A stretch of 7,493 nucleotides of DNA from an uncultured Oscillospiraceae bacterium (GTDB lineage: Bacteria > Bacillota_A > Clostridia > Oscillospirales > Oscillospiraceae), in NCBI GenBank assembly GCA_934589325.1, contig CAKTNU010000086.1:1-7493 (forward strand), in the 5' to 3' direction. This document shows positions 1 to 6,597 of the stretch, one piece after another (positions within the stretch are counted from its first letter, which is position 1; each line of letters begins with the position of its first letter). The notes under the pieces are model-generated. The model was not told where the DNA came from, ran no database searches, and was given only the letters and a program-made list of their open reading frames with translations. A program made the translations under genes and the position numbers.

Positions 1-1
1 A

Positions 2-325
2 TTCAGGCCGATGTCGGAATCACCGGAGAAAATAATGAAGCTCATGAGTGAAATGGAGGGCTTCGCCCGGGAACGCGTTACGGGACTTATAAATAACTCC
101 AATCTTTTGAATTATGCAAGCGCCGACGACCTGCGCCGCGGCTACGACGTGCTGCGTGATACCTCGATACAGAGCGGTCTGCCGATCGTACACACGGCGG
201 GACGCCCGGAGTATCTCGCTGAATTTCTTGCTGACGGGCGCGATATGAAGTATATCGGCGAACCGCTCCCGCTCGAGACATACCTGCACCGCAGCTGGGA
301 CAGCTTCACGAGAAACGGCTTCTGA
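2..325 (+). CDS. ParA/MinD-like P-loop ATPase, C-terminal fragment (5' end outside window)
   Basis: The reading frame is open to the left edge (Phe-Arg-Pro precede the first ATG at 11) and no ribosome binding site is visible before that ATG, so this is the end of a longer gene and 11 is not its start. It ends in TGA at 323-325. The visible part reads ...RVTGLINNSNLL..., a hydrophobic strand followed by an Asn-rich turn, then an Asp-rich helix, a helix with YDVLRDTS, and the strand SGLPIVHTAG. This order is what I know from the C-terminal half of CobQ/CobB/MinD/ParA nucleotide-binding proteins, where the G-x-x-N strand helps shape the nucleotide pocket. The Walker A motif would lie upstream of the window. 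It is probably cytosolic; its substrate and partner cannot be judged. It converges on the ABC exporter gene and shares a terminator with it. The family call rests on pattern memory and is moderate. Confidence 0.55.
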   Translation, partial: FRPMSESPEKIMKLMSEMEGFARERVTGLINNSNLLNYASADDLRRGYDVLRDTSIQSGLPIVHTAGRPEYLAEFLADGRDMKYIGEPLPLETYLHRSWDSFTRNGF

Positions 326-349
326 CCACAGCGCATATACGAAAAAACA

Positions 350-390
350 CCCGCAGAGCAGATATTTGACTGCTCTGCGGGTACTTTTTA
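350..390. terminator. Bidirectional intrinsic terminator between convergent genes
   Basis: A perfect 11-bp stem (CCCGCAGAGCA at 350-360, TGCTCTGCGGG at 371-381) closes a 10-nt loop. It is followed on the plus strand by TACTTTTTA. On the minus strand it is followed by GTGTTTTTTC, the complement of the A run at 342-347. The element sits between the ATPase fragment (ends 325) and the minus-strand ABC gene (stop at 404-406), so it can end transcripts arriving from both sides. Confidence 0.9.
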
Positions 391-403
391 TCGGGATATT
401 GAA

Positions 404-3319
404 TTATTCGGTACGTAGTGCTTCGACGGGGTCCTTCTTGGCGGCGATGCCCGCGGGGATGAGACCCGCAATGTAGGTCAGCGCAACGCTTATCAGCACC
501 AGCGCAATACCGCCGACGGCAGGAAGCGTGGAGTTTATCGAGTATATGCCTGTCAGGTCATGTACGATGACGTTTATCGGAATATTTATCAGCAGCGTCA
601 AACCTATGCCGATGACACCGGCGGTCAGACCGATAATTATCGTCTCGGCATTGAACACACGCGACACGTCCTTTTTCGACGCGCCGATAGCACGGAGTAT
701 GCCTATCTCCTTGGTGCGCTCAAGGACGCTTATATAGGTTATGATACCTATCATTATCGACGACACGACAAGCGATATCGCAACAAAGGCGATAAGCACG
801 TAGCTTATGACGTTTATTATCGTCGTTATCGAGCTCATAAGCAGCGCCACAACATCGGTATAGCTTATCTGATCCTCGTCGGCCGCGCTGTCATTATAAT
901 GCTCTATTGCATCGGCGATGCTGTCCTTGCTCTCGAAGGTAGAGGCATATATATTGATGGTGCTTGGACTGTCAAGGTCGACATAGCCGAGCTTCTTGTA
1001 CACATCCTTCAAACTCGACTCCGAATACACCGGCGGCATGGCATTGTCATATATCCAGAGGTAATCGGAATCTTCAAGCGCGAGGAGCTGGAAGTCCGCG
1101 GCAAGCTTGGAATCGGACAGGCGGGAATACAGGCTGCGCATCTGGGCCGCGTACTGCTCGCGCACCTGATCGGCTATCATCTGGCCGACATAGTCAAACA
1201 GCGTATCGTCGTCCATCTTGTCAAGCATCGAGGAGTACTCCGGATAGCTCTTGAGCACCATATTCTCGATATCCTTGCGCGTTGTGGATGCAAGCTGCTC
1301 GTCGACTATATTCTGAACATAATCGTCGGTCGGATTGCACATATATTCGATGTACACGTCCGCGAGCTCCGCTTCGGTCGCGTTGGCGATGTAATCACGC
1401 GCTGCATCCTGCTTGCGGCTGTTTGTCAGCGCCTCATCCTCGCGGTCAAGGAACGGCAGACCGCTGAATACGTCATGCTCGGGATCGTTTATCTGCTTCT
1501 GGACTATCTCGCGGGTCGCGGCCTGCTCTACGACATACTCCACCAGCTCATGCGTGTAGCCTATCGCACCGCTCATCATTCCGGACGCGGCATCAGCGTT
1601 CTGGCGGATTATGCCTACTATCTTCACCTCGAGCCCGTTGTTGTACAGTGTCTTGAGACCGAGCTCATCGTCGGTGAGGTCAATATATGTCCCGCTCTCC
1701 TCGTCATACTGATACATGTCAGCCGGGTAGATATAGCGGAAGCTGCGGCCGCAGAGCTCGTCATAGCTCCAGCTCTCTGCCTTGCTCTCAACGGATTCCT
1801 GTGACATGAACGACTGCATATCATCGGTTATGCTGCTCTTGGACTTGAGTCCCAGCGCGTAGAGTACGAGGTCGGATATCTCGTTATTCTTGTCAACCAC
1901 GAGCACCACCTCGTCGTACTTCTCCGGCCAGTGGCCGTACAGCACGTCATACTGCTGCTTGACGAGGGCGTTTATAGGCTCCCCGTTCGCGCCGGGCAGC
2001 ATCTCCTGCCAGACGTCCATCACGGAATAGTACGAGCCGTAGGTCGCAAAGAAGCTGCTGTAGTCGCCGCCGTATATGGCGCTCATAGCGTCCTGCAGAA
2101 GCCCGACCATGTCGGTCTTGCTTATGTTTCCGTCCGTGTCCTTGGCATAGAGATTCATATCAATGTCATACGAATACTGCACCGCGCTGATATACTGCGA
2201 TATCTCACTGTCCTCGCTCTCTATGTATTCCTTGAACGCCTTGAGATTATTCGTCTCGACATCGGCGGAGACCATGGAGTTCATCATGTCGTACATGACT
2301 GTGCTGGAATACACGGCGTCCTTTGCATGCTGCTGACCTTCTGTGTCTGCATGTACGCCCATGAGCGAGGTCATGAGGCCGGTCATGTCGACCGACTCCG
2401 CCTGTATGGTTATCGGATAGCTTGACAGCGTATCCTCCTGGACCTTGTCAATATAGTTCTGTATGCCGTTCGAGAGCGACATGATGAGCGCGATGCCGAT
2501 GATGCCTATGCTCCCGGCGAATGCGGTGAGTATGGTCCTGGCTTTCTTGGTCAGCAGATTGTTCGTGGACAGACTGAGCGCGGTGAGAAAGCTCATTGAG
2601 GTCTTTTTCGAGGCCGGAGCTGCAGGCTCGGTGTCTACCGAGGAGTATGGCGCGCTGTCGGAGGTTATAAGGCCGTCGCGCAGCCGTATAGTGCGGCTGG
2701 CATAGCCCGCGGCAAGCTCTGGATTATGTGTGACCATGATAATGAGCTTGTCACGCGATATCTCCTTGAGAATGTCCATTATCTGCACCGAGGTGTCGGA
2801 GTCCAGCGCACCGGTCGGCTCGTCGGCCAGGAGTATATCCGGGTCGTTGACCAGGGCACGGGCAATGGCTACGCGCTGCATCTGGCCGCCGGACATCTGG
2901 TTCGGCTTTTTCTGCAGTTGGTCTCCCAGGCCGACCTTCTCAAGCGCTTCGGTCGCTCTGCGGCGGCGCTCCTCCGGCGCAACGCCGGAAAGCGTCAGTG
3001 CAAGCTCCACGTTTGCAAGCACCGTCTGATGCGGGATCAGGTTATACGACTGGAACACAAAGCCTATCGAGTGGTTGCGATAGCTGTCCCAATCGGCATC
3101 CGTATAGTTTTTGGTAGAGCGGCCGTTTATAATAAGGTCGCCGGAGCTGTACTGGTCAAGGCCGCCGATGATGTTCAGCAGTGTAGTCTTGCCGCAGCCG
3201 GAGTGCCCCAGAATGGCTACAAATTCATGCTCGCGAAATTCAAGGCTGACACCCTTGAGCGCGTGCACCACGGAGTCACCGGCAATATAGTCTTTTTTGA
3301 TGTCGATAAGTCTCAGCAT
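404..3319 (-). CDS. MacB/FtsX-type ABC exporter, fused ATP-binding and permease protein
   Basis: This 971-residue membrane protein couples ATP hydrolysis to movement of an extracytoplasmic domain. The N-terminal ATPase has Walker [10 protein letters not shown] (38-46), Q-loop Q90, signature MSGGQMQ (142-148), Walker B DILLADEP (161-168), D-loop GALDSD and H-loop H198, so it looks catalytically intact. A first membrane helix lies near 262-285. A large acidic, Tyr-rich outer region follows (about 290-825), then the FtsX domain with three helices (about 833-862, 893-913, 932-956) and the cytoplasmic loop [19 protein letters not shown]. This is the type VII (MacB/LolCDE/BceAB) architecture; the outer domain is far larger than that of E. 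coli MacB. Family members export peptides, toxins or lipoproteins, or relay antibiotic sensing; the substrate here is unknown. The ATG at 3319 follows AAGGGATCACA, a modest ribosome binding site. No MacA-like adaptor is in the window, and the gene appears monocistronic. Confidence 0.93.
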   Translation of the reverse strand: MLRLIDIKKDYIAGDSVVHALKGVSLEFREHEFVAILGHSGCGKTTLLNIIGGLDQYSSGDLIINGRSTKNYTDADWDSYRNHSIGFVFQSYNLIPHQTVLANVELALTLSGVAPEERRRRATEALEKVGLGDQLQKKPNQMSGGQMQRVAIARALVNDPDILLADEPTGALDSDTSVQIMDILKEISRDKLIIMVTHNPELAAGYASRTIRLRDGLITSDSAPYSSVDTEPAAPASKKTSMSFLTALSLSTNNLLTKKARTILTAFAGSIGIIGIALIMSLSNGIQNYIDKVQEDTLSSYPITIQAESVDMTGLMTSLMGVHADTEGQQHAKDAVYSSTVMYDMMNSMVSADVETNNLKAFKEYIESEDSEISQYISAVQYSYDIDMNLYAKDTDGNISKTDMVGLLQDAMSAIYGGDYSSFFATYGSYYSVMDVWQEMLPGANGEPINALVKQQYDVLYGHWPEKYDEVVLVVDKNNEISDLVLYALGLKSKSSITDDMQSFMSQESVESKAESWSYDELCGRSFRYIYPADMYQYDEESGTYIDLTDDELGLKTLYNNGLEVKIVGIIRQNADAASGMMSGAIGYTHELVEYVVEQAATREIVQKQINDPEHDVFSGLPFLDREDEALTNSRKQDAARDYIANATEAELADVYIEYMCNPTDDYVQNIVDEQLASTTRKDIENMVLKSYPEYSSMLDKMDDDTLFDYVGQMIADQVREQYAAQMRSLYSRLSDSKLAADFQLLALEDSDYLWIYDNAMPPVYSESSLKDVYKKLGYVDLDSPSTINIYASTFESKDSIADAIEHYNDSAADEDQISYTDVVALLMSSITTIINVISYVLIAFVAISLVVSSIMIGIITYISVLERTKEIGILRAIGASKKDVSRVFNAETIIIGLTAGVIGIGLTLLINIPINVIVHDLTGIYSINSTLPAVGGIALVLISVALTYIAGLIPAGIAAKKDPVEALRTE

Positions 3320-3333
3320 TGTGATCCCTTCAT
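3313..3333 (-). other. Possible six-codon leader ORF overlapping the ABC exporter start
   Basis: On the minus strand an ATG at 3333-3331 opens the frame Met-Lys-Gly-Ser-Gln-Cys and stops with TGA at 3315-3313, immediately past the exporter ATG (3319-3317) in another frame. A GGAAGGGA sequence lies 3 nt before this ATG, so ribosomes might load here. If translated, ribosomes would terminate on top of the exporter start and could couple or modulate its initiation. A frame this short can arise by chance; this is a low-confidence regulatory call. Confidence 0.25.
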
Positions 3334-3375
3334 GATTCCCTTCCCGCTAAATGTGCGTGCCGGAGCGCCCGGAGC

Positions 3376-3404
3376 TTGACACGGCGGTAATAATGCGATA
3401 AAAT
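3376..3404 (+). promoter_or_regulatory. Sigma-A-type promoter of tRNA-Arg(CCT)
   Basis: A -35 box TTGACA (3376-3381) is separated by exactly 17 nt from a -10 box TAAAAT (3399-3404). Transcription would start near 3411, about 13 nt before the mature 5' end of the tRNA at 3424, a usual distance for a short tRNA leader. The element also lies in the upstream region of the divergent ABC exporter gene. Confidence 0.85.
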
Positions 3405-3423
3405 AACAAAGCTATACAGATAT

Positions 3424-3500
3424 GCTTCCGTAGCTCAGCAGGATAGAGCATCCGCCTCCTAAGCGGAAGGTCACGCGTTCGAATCGCGTCGGGAGTGCCA
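3424..3500 (+). tRNA. tRNA-Arg (anticodon CCT)
   Basis: A full cloverleaf can be folded: acceptor 5' strand GCTTCCG (3424-3430) with CGGGAGT (3490-3496), D arm with GCTC/GAGC, anticodon stem TCCGC/GCGGA around the loop CTCCTAA, variable AGGTC, and T arm ACGCG-TTCGAAT-CGCGT. The anticodon CCT (3458-3460) reads AGG arginine codons. The discriminator base is G (3497) and CCA is encoded (3498-3500). Position 1-72 is a G-U wobble rather than the expected G-C. The gene has its own promoter and terminator, so it is a single-gene transcription unit. Confidence 0.97.
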
Positions 3501-3503
3501 GCC

Positions 3504-3534
3504 ATCCGGGGTTTTACCCCGGATTTTTATTTTA
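3504..3534 (+). terminator. Intrinsic terminator of tRNA-Arg(CCT)
   Basis: An 8-bp perfect stem (ATCCGGGG at 3504-3511, CCCCGGAT at 3517-3524) with a 5-nt loop TTTTA is followed by TTTTATTTTA. It begins 4 nt after the encoded CCA end. Confidence 0.93.
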
Positions 3535-3684
3535 CCGTCCGCCGCCATGCAGCGAGCTTTCGCGCAGTCAAAGCATTTTTATCATAGCGCATATAGTACC
3601 ACATCGGTCGGTGAATTTTATAGATAATCCGTGAACTTTCCCGGCAGCACGGGCGGCGTACCGGCAAATTTTACGGTATGACGC
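3535..3684. other. Non-coding stretch with no recognised element
   Basis: This stretch separates the tRNA terminator from the promoter of the first TetR gene. No open frame with a ribosome binding site, no tRNA or riboswitch-like fold and no strong hairpin was seen. There is a weak imperfect direct repeat, GTGAATTTT (3611-3619) and GTGAACTTT (3631-3639), 20 nt apart, which may be chance. Confidence 0.5.
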
Positions 3685-3713
3685 TTGACAAGTGACCGTT
3701 CGGTAACTATAAT
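3685..3713 (+). promoter_or_regulatory. Perfect-consensus promoter of the first TetR gene
   Basis: The -35 box TTGACA (3685-3690) and -10 box TATAAT (3708-3713) are both exact consensus with an ideal 17-nt spacer, predicting a start near 3720. The left arm of the operator-like repeat occupies the spacer directly after the -35 box, so a bound repressor would exclude RNA polymerase. Such an intrinsically strong promoter makes sense only if it is normally held down. Confidence 0.92.
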
Positions 3714-3734
3714 ATCATCTGCCGAACGGTCACT
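3691..3734 (+). promoter_or_regulatory. Inverted-repeat operator, probable TetR autoregulation site
   Basis: Perfect 13-bp arms AGTGACCGTTCGG (3691-3703) and CCGAACGGTCACT (3722-3734) flank 18 nt containing the -10 box and the predicted start site. The left arm is part of a smaller near-palindrome at 3692-3707, GTgACCG-TT-CGGTaAC, with six of seven arm positions matching, a size fitting one TetR dimer. The right arm keeps CCG-AA-CGGTCAC, a complete half plus a partial one. The arrangement suggests two dimers, one in the promoter spacer and one over the early transcript. Assigning it to the adjacent TetR is inference from position and TetR practice. Confidence 0.8.
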
Positions 3735-3753
3735 GCTGTAAAGGAGGATCATT

Positions 3754-4383
3754 ATGGCCGCAGACACGAAGGAACGGATTTTGGAAACAGCGCTTGAGCT
3801 GTTCGCGCAGAGCGGATATCTCGGGACCTCTATGAGCGACATTGCCGAGCGGCTCGGCATCACGAAGGCCGCTCTATATAAGCACTATGCCGGCAAGCAG
3901 GAGATATTGGACCGGATAGTGGAGCGGATGAACAGGACTGACTATGAACGCGCCAAGGAGTATGAAATGCCTGAAACGGAGCCAGACGGATATGCCGAGG
4001 CATATATGCGCGTCCCAGTTGAGAAGATCCGCGCCTACAGCACAGCGCAGTTCGACCATTGGACTAAAGACTCATTCTCCGCAAATTTCCGCAGGATGCT
4101 GACGCTGGAGCAATACCGCGACCCGGAGCTTGCAGGGCTTTATCAGGATCATCTTGCTTCAGGCCCGGTCGAGTACATGGCTGCAATATTCCGCAGATTT
4201 ACAGACTCGGACGAGACCGCAATGCAGCTGGCGCTGGAGTTCTACGGTCCGATCTATCTGCTGTACAGTGTCTATGACGGGGCGGAGGAAAAGAGCTCCG
4301 TATCTCCCCTGCTCAGTGCACATATCGACCGGTTCATACAAAGATTTGAATCCGGCTGCAGGAACGGCAGAGCCCAGACATAA
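3754..4383 (+). CDS. TetR/AcrR-family transcriptional regulator, first copy
   Basis: This 209-residue protein is the usual size for the family. The N-terminal DNA-binding domain is clear: TKERILETALELFAQSGY, then SMSDIAERLGITKAALYKHYAGK, with the helix-turn-helix at about residues 27-46 and the hallmark recognition helix TKAALYKHY. The remainder is helical and would bind a ligand and dimerise; its segment DPELAGLYQDH resembles TetR proteins common in Clostridia, from memory. The ATG at 3754 lies 6 nt after AAAGGAGG (3740-3747), a near-perfect ribosome binding site. The gene appears monocistronic, with its own promoter and operator. No divergent or downstream target shares this operator in the window; the nearest transporter, the minus-strand ABC exporter, is beyond the tRNA. 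It is likely a ligand-released repressor of its own gene, with other targets unknown. Confidence 0.93.
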   Translation: MAADTKERILETALELFAQSGYLGTSMSDIAERLGITKAALYKHYAGKQEILDRIVERMNRTDYERAKEYEMPETEPDGYAEAYMRVPVEKIRAYSTAQFDHWTKDSFSANFRRMLTLEQYRDPELAGLYQDHLASGPVEYMAAIFRRFTDSDETAMQLALEFYGPIYLLYSVYDGAEEKSSVSPLLSAHIDRFIQRFESGCRNGRAQT

Positions 4384-4384
4384 A

Positions 4385-4409
4385 CCTGAAGCGCGCACGC
4401 CGCGTCAGG
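4385..4409 (+). terminator. Weak hairpin after the first TetR gene, possible terminator
   Basis: CCTGA (4385-4389) pairs with TCAGG (4405-4409), and inside, past a 2-nt bulge, CGCG (4392-4395) pairs with CGCG (4401-4404) around a 5-nt loop. It starts 1 nt after the TetR stop codon. The run behind it, GGCGTATTTGG, is poor in T, so intrinsic termination would be weak. Confidence 0.35.
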
Positions 4410-4442
4410 GGCGTATTTGGCTTATAGGTACTGTCATCTTTA

Positions 4443-4471
4443 TTGACAAATGTGCTATCTTTATGTATAAT
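4443..4471 (+). promoter_or_regulatory. Perfect-consensus promoter of the second TetR gene
   Basis: TTGACA (4443-4448) and TATAAT (4466-4471) are exact consensus with a 17-nt spacer, predicting a start near 4478 and a leader of about 54 nt before the ATG at 4532. Because it has its own promoter, the second TetR gene need not depend on read-through from the first. Confidence 0.92.
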
Positions 4472-4484
4472 AGTCAATATACAT
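4463..4484 (+). promoter_or_regulatory. Palindrome over the -10 box, probable operator of the second TetR
   Basis: Arms ATGTATA (4463-4469) and TATACAT (4478-4484) form a perfect 7-bp inverted repeat with an 8-nt centre, spanning the -10 box and predicted start. A second small repeat, ACATC (4481-4485) and GATGT (4490-4494), overlaps its right end, and a CATTAATG palindrome lies at 4496-4503. The sequence is unrelated to the operator of the first TetR, so the two regulators likely have separate specificities. AT-rich palindromes near a -10 box can be chance. Confidence 0.55.
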
Positions 4485-4531
4485 CGTTTGATGTGCATTA
4501 ATGATCCTATGTTTCTAAAAGGGTGTATGTT

Positions 4532-5155
4532 ATGGCTCCGAAAAACAAATTCACCAAGGATGAGATGACGGCAGCAGCGCTGAGGGTAGTACAGACCCGA
4601 GGTATCAGCGGCCTGACTGCAAAAACCATGGCGGATGAGCTCGGCACATCCACGCAGCCGATCTTCACCGGCTTCGGCTCTATGGATGTTGTCAGGCAGG
4701 AGGTCTATGCCGCCGCGATGATGATATATGACCGCTACACAGAGGCCGGCCTGAAAGAGAATATCCCTTTCTTCGGTGTCGGGATGCAGTATATACGCTT
4801 TGCACGTGAGGAACCTGAGCTCTATCGTCTGCTGTTTCTGACACAGGCGGCCGATCACGAACACAGCGCGATAAGGTCGATGCAGCATCTGCAGGCGCTT
4901 GTCCGTCCAATGCTGGTGGACGTTTATCATATCGCTGCCGAAGAAGCAGATCTGTATTTCCGCGATCTCTGGCTTGCCGTGCACAGCTTGGCAACGCTTA
5001 TCGTGACCGGCGACTGCCCATACTCCGATCAGGAGATCGGGCAAATACTGACCGGCTTCAGCATCAGCATCTGCAAGGCTATCAAGGAGATTCCGGGCTT
5101 TGCGGCAGGTGTCTTTGACCGCGACACAGCTTTCCGCAAGCTGGTCGGGGAATAG
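4532..5155 (+). CDS. TetR/AcrR-family transcriptional regulator, second copy
   Basis: This 207-residue protein has an N-terminal helix-turn-helix domain: FTKDEMTAAALRVVQTRG followed by LTAKTMADELGTSTQPIFTGFGSMDVV, with the helix-turn-helix at about residues 28-50. The recognition helix departs from the common YRHF/YYHF form, reading PIFTGFG, a variant I associate with a subset of Firmicute TetR proteins. The helical C-terminal part should bind the ligand. I chose the ATG at 4532 because AAAAGGG (4517-4523) ends 8 nt before it; an in-frame GTG at 4523 overlaps that site and is unlikely to be used. It has little similarity to the first TetR beyond the fold, so recent duplication is unlikely. 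The Cys-rich KTR gene follows after 28 nt and probably shares its transcript. It may sense the compound handled by the acetyltransferase further on; that link is inference. Confidence 0.9.
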   Translation: MAPKNKFTKDEMTAAALRVVQTRGISGLTAKTMADELGTSTQPIFTGFGSMDVVRQEVYAAAMMIYDRYTEAGLKENIPFFGVGMQYIRFAREEPELYRLLFLTQAADHEHSAIRSMQHLQALVRPMLVDVYHIAAEEADLYFRDLWLAVHSLATLIVTGDCPYSDQEIGQILTGFSISICKAIKEIPGFAAGVFDRDTAFRKLVGE

Positions 5156-5183
5156 TTTTATTGATACGCGAGGGTGATGCACA

Positions 5184-5372
5184 ATGTCCGAAAGTTCCAA
5201 GTCTGAATTGGATTGGCTTCACTGTCCCAAGTGCGGCGGCAAAACGCGAATACAAATACGTCCTAGTACGGTGCTGGAGGACTTTCCGCTCTTCTGCCCA
5301 AAGTGCAGATATGCCTGCATGATCCAATTACATAACGGCAAAATAACAGAACTCACTATGCCAGACGCTTAG
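5184..5372 (+). CDS. Cysteine-rich KTR-domain small zinc-ribbon protein
   Basis: This 62-residue protein contains HCPKCGGKTR (C14, C17, with KTR at 20-22) and FCPKCRYAC (C38, C41, C45), two CxxC knuckles able to bind zinc. The Trp before the first knuckle, the KTR tripeptide, the central FP and the spacing match the Firmicute family called cysteine-rich KTR (Pfam Cys_rich_KTR), a family of small proteins of unknown function. Its near full-length match suggests an intact gene. GAGGGTGA (5170-5177) lies 6 nt before the ATG at 5184. It follows the second TetR by 28 nt and precedes a terminator by 2 nt, so the two likely form a bicistronic unit. No signal peptide or membrane segment is present, so it is probably cytosolic. 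A role as nucleic-acid- or protein-binding partner of the regulator is possible but unproven. Confidence 0.85.
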   Translation: MSESSKSELDWLHCPKCGGKTRIQIRPSTVLEDFPLFCPKCRYACMIQLHNGKITELTMPDA

Positions 5373-5374
5373 AC

Positions 5375-5417
5375 GCAGTGCGGGACGCAGCTCATACGGT
5401 CCTGCACTGCATTTTTC
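5375..5417 (+). terminator. Intrinsic terminator after the KTR gene, possibly an attenuator for the acetyltransferase
   Basis: A 12-bp stem with one G-U pair (GCAGTGCGGGAC at 5375-5386, GTCCTGCACTGC at 5399-5410) closes a 12-nt loop and is followed by ATTTTTC. It sits 2 nt after the KTR stop codon and ends about 20 nt before the ribosome binding site of the acetyltransferase gene. Confidence 0.88.
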
Positions 5418-5450
5418 AATTAAAAAATTTTATCGAAAGGAGCATTGAAT

Positions 5451-5981
5451 ATGGAAATAAAGCAATTAGGCAAAGAAACCTATGCTGGCAGGAAGTTTAC
5501 CGCACGATACAAAACGCATGGTTACTATGATATCGCCCCGTGCGAAAACGGCTTCCGGATGGGATATGTGCCCTTCGATACGCCTGTTGAGCGTTCGTTT
5601 GACGACATATTCTTCGGTGAATGGCTGGAAAACCCGACAGCATTCGGTGCATTTGAAAACGGAAAGCTGCTCGGATATGTCGAGGGCGCATTGGAAGGCT
5701 GGAACAACCGTTTCCGGATCAGCAACATATGTGTGTTTGAAGGCTCAGAGCGCAGCAGGGGCATAGGAACAAAGCTGCTGAACGCCATACAAAGGACGGC
5801 GGAGTCCACCTCGGCACGAATGGTCATTCTGGAAACGCAGTCATGCAATGAAAACGCTATTGCATTTTATCGAAGGAACGGATTCTCCATGATCGGTTTT
5901 GATCTGTACGCTTACTCCAACACCGATCCGGACCGGCATGAAGTAAGGATAGAAATGGGAAAGAAAATAATTCACGAGTGA
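5451..5981 (+). CDS. GNAT-family N-acetyltransferase, streptothricin-acetyltransferase-like
   Basis: This 176-residue protein probably transfers acetyl from acetyl-CoA to an amine. The central GNAT motif A is seen as ISNICVFEGSERSRGIGTKLL, with the CoA-binding RSRGIG at 101-106. Motif B follows as VILETQSCNENAIAFYRRNGF (126-145), then the C-terminal FDLYAYSNTDPDRHEVRIEMGK. The combination W-x-x-R near 84-88, LETQ-x-x-N-x-x-A-x-x-FY and the YSN segment resembles streptothricin acetyltransferases (SatA/Sat4 type), from memory of those proteins. Substrate cannot be fixed from sequence; many genes with this pattern are called Sat-like without proof. The ATG at 5451 is 8 nt after AAAGGAG (5436-5442); a TTG at 5445 is too close to that site. 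A small lipoprotein gene starts 20 nt after its stop, suggesting an operon. No promoter is evident between the preceding terminator and this gene. Confidence 0.85.
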   Translation: MEIKQLGKETYAGRKFTARYKTHGYYDIAPCENGFRMGYVPFDTPVERSFDDIFFGEWLENPTAFGAFENGKLLGYVEGALEGWNNRFRISNICVFEGSERSRGIGTKLLNAIQRTAESTSARMVILETQSCNENAIAFYRRNGFSMIGFDLYAYSNTDPDRHEVRIEMGKKIIHE

Positions 5982-6001
5982 CGCAGGAGGTATTAAGTAT
6001 C

Positions 6002-6388
6002 ATGAAATCTTTCTTTAAAGTAAATGTGTTATGTAAACTTCGTCGCAATTCTTGCACAAACCGCATGCGTGCCGTTATTTCCGTGCTCGCCGCATTGATG
6101 CTCCTCAGCTTTACGGCATGCGGAAAATCACAGCTCCCCGATGATGCCGCGCAGCCCAGCCCAGAAGCCGTTCAGACTGAAAGTCCGACCGGCACATCTG
6201 TTGACGATGCTGCCGACGGCGAGACATGGAAAACAGAATTTGAGAAAAGCCTGCTCGAAAACTACGGGGTCAAGCCGGATCACTATGAGGAGCTCGATGA
6301 GGGCATCTATCAAGTCTACGTTGAGATCGACGGAAAGATCATCCCATACGTGGTAGTAGATTCCGCAACCGGCGATTACCACGGGTAA
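6002..6388 (+). CDS. Small lipoprotein with a PepSY-like C-terminal domain
   Basis: This 128-residue protein has Arg-rich residues at 14-23, a hydrophobic stretch AVISVLAALMLLSF (24-37) and the lipobox FTAC with lipidated Cys at 40, so it should be exported and anchored to the outer face of the membrane. A Pro/Asp/Ser/Thr-rich linker (about 44-72) leads to a compact end domain (about 76-128) with YGVKPDHYEELDEGIYQVYVEIDGK and YVVVDSATGDYHG, a strand pattern resembling PepSY-type small domains; I do not recognise a named family. The ATG at 6002 has AGGAGG at 5985-5990, 11 nt away, longer than ideal. An ATG at 6065 would give a more typical signal peptide length but lacks a ribosome binding site. 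It lies 20 nt after the acetyltransferase gene and likely shares its transcript. Function unknown. Confidence 0.8.
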   Translation: MKSFFKVNVLCKLRRNSCTNRMRAVISVLAALMLLSFTACGKSQLPDDAAQPSPEAVQTESPTGTSVDDAADGETWKTEFEKSLLENYGVKPDHYEELDEGIYQVYVEIDGKIIPYVVVDSATGDYHG

Positions 6389-6597
6389 CATCCGGTTCGG
6401 CTCCTGTGCAGCAAGCATATGAATTTCGCTGTCGCCGGCCTTGCGGCTTGAGCTAAGAGCCTGTCAGCCGCCCGCACATCATTTACTCCACAGATATCGG
6501 CGCACCGGGAGTGCCGTCTGCAGCGCTATAAAGCTAAATTCTGTCAAATGAACAAAAAATTTTTATTTCCATAAAATATAATTACATTTTTTGCGCT
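6389..6597. other. Non-coding stretch with weak hairpins only
   Basis: No supported gene lies between the lipoprotein and the promoter of the XRE gene. Two weak structures were seen: GCGGCT (6443-6448) with AGCCGC (6466-6471), and CAGA (6491-6494) with TCTG near 6517-6520 containing a bulged CGG/CCG stem. Neither is followed by a T run, so no clear terminator for the lipoprotein gene is present. The second half (about 6540-6600) turns strongly AT-rich, as expected near a promoter. Confidence 0.5.

Noticed and set aside
560..1804. Long plus-strand open frame (414 codons) opposite the ABC exporter
   Set aside because: It is antisense to a clearly conserved ABC permease, has no recognisable domain and a composition rich in Tyr, Arg and His expected from reading the reverse of a coding frame. 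The frames at 1931-2425 and 2726-3379 are rejected for the same reason.
3334..3423. Minus-strand promoter for the ABC exporter
   Set aside because: AT-rich words such as CATTAT occur on the minus strand, but no convincing -35/-10 pair with proper spacing was found, so no promoter is annotated although one probably exists here.
3611..3639. Direct repeat GTGAATTTT / GTGAACTTT with a 20-nt period
   Set aside because: Only nine bases with one mismatch and no third copy; consistent with chance.
4523..4531. GTG at 4523 as start of the second TetR gene
   Set aside because: It overlaps the AAAAGGG ribosome binding site that is correctly spaced for the ATG at 4532.
4334..5200. Minus-strand open frame of 288 codons across the second TetR gene
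   Set aside because: It covers the promoter and coding sequence of a well-supported TetR gene, lacks a ribosome binding site and shows no family features.
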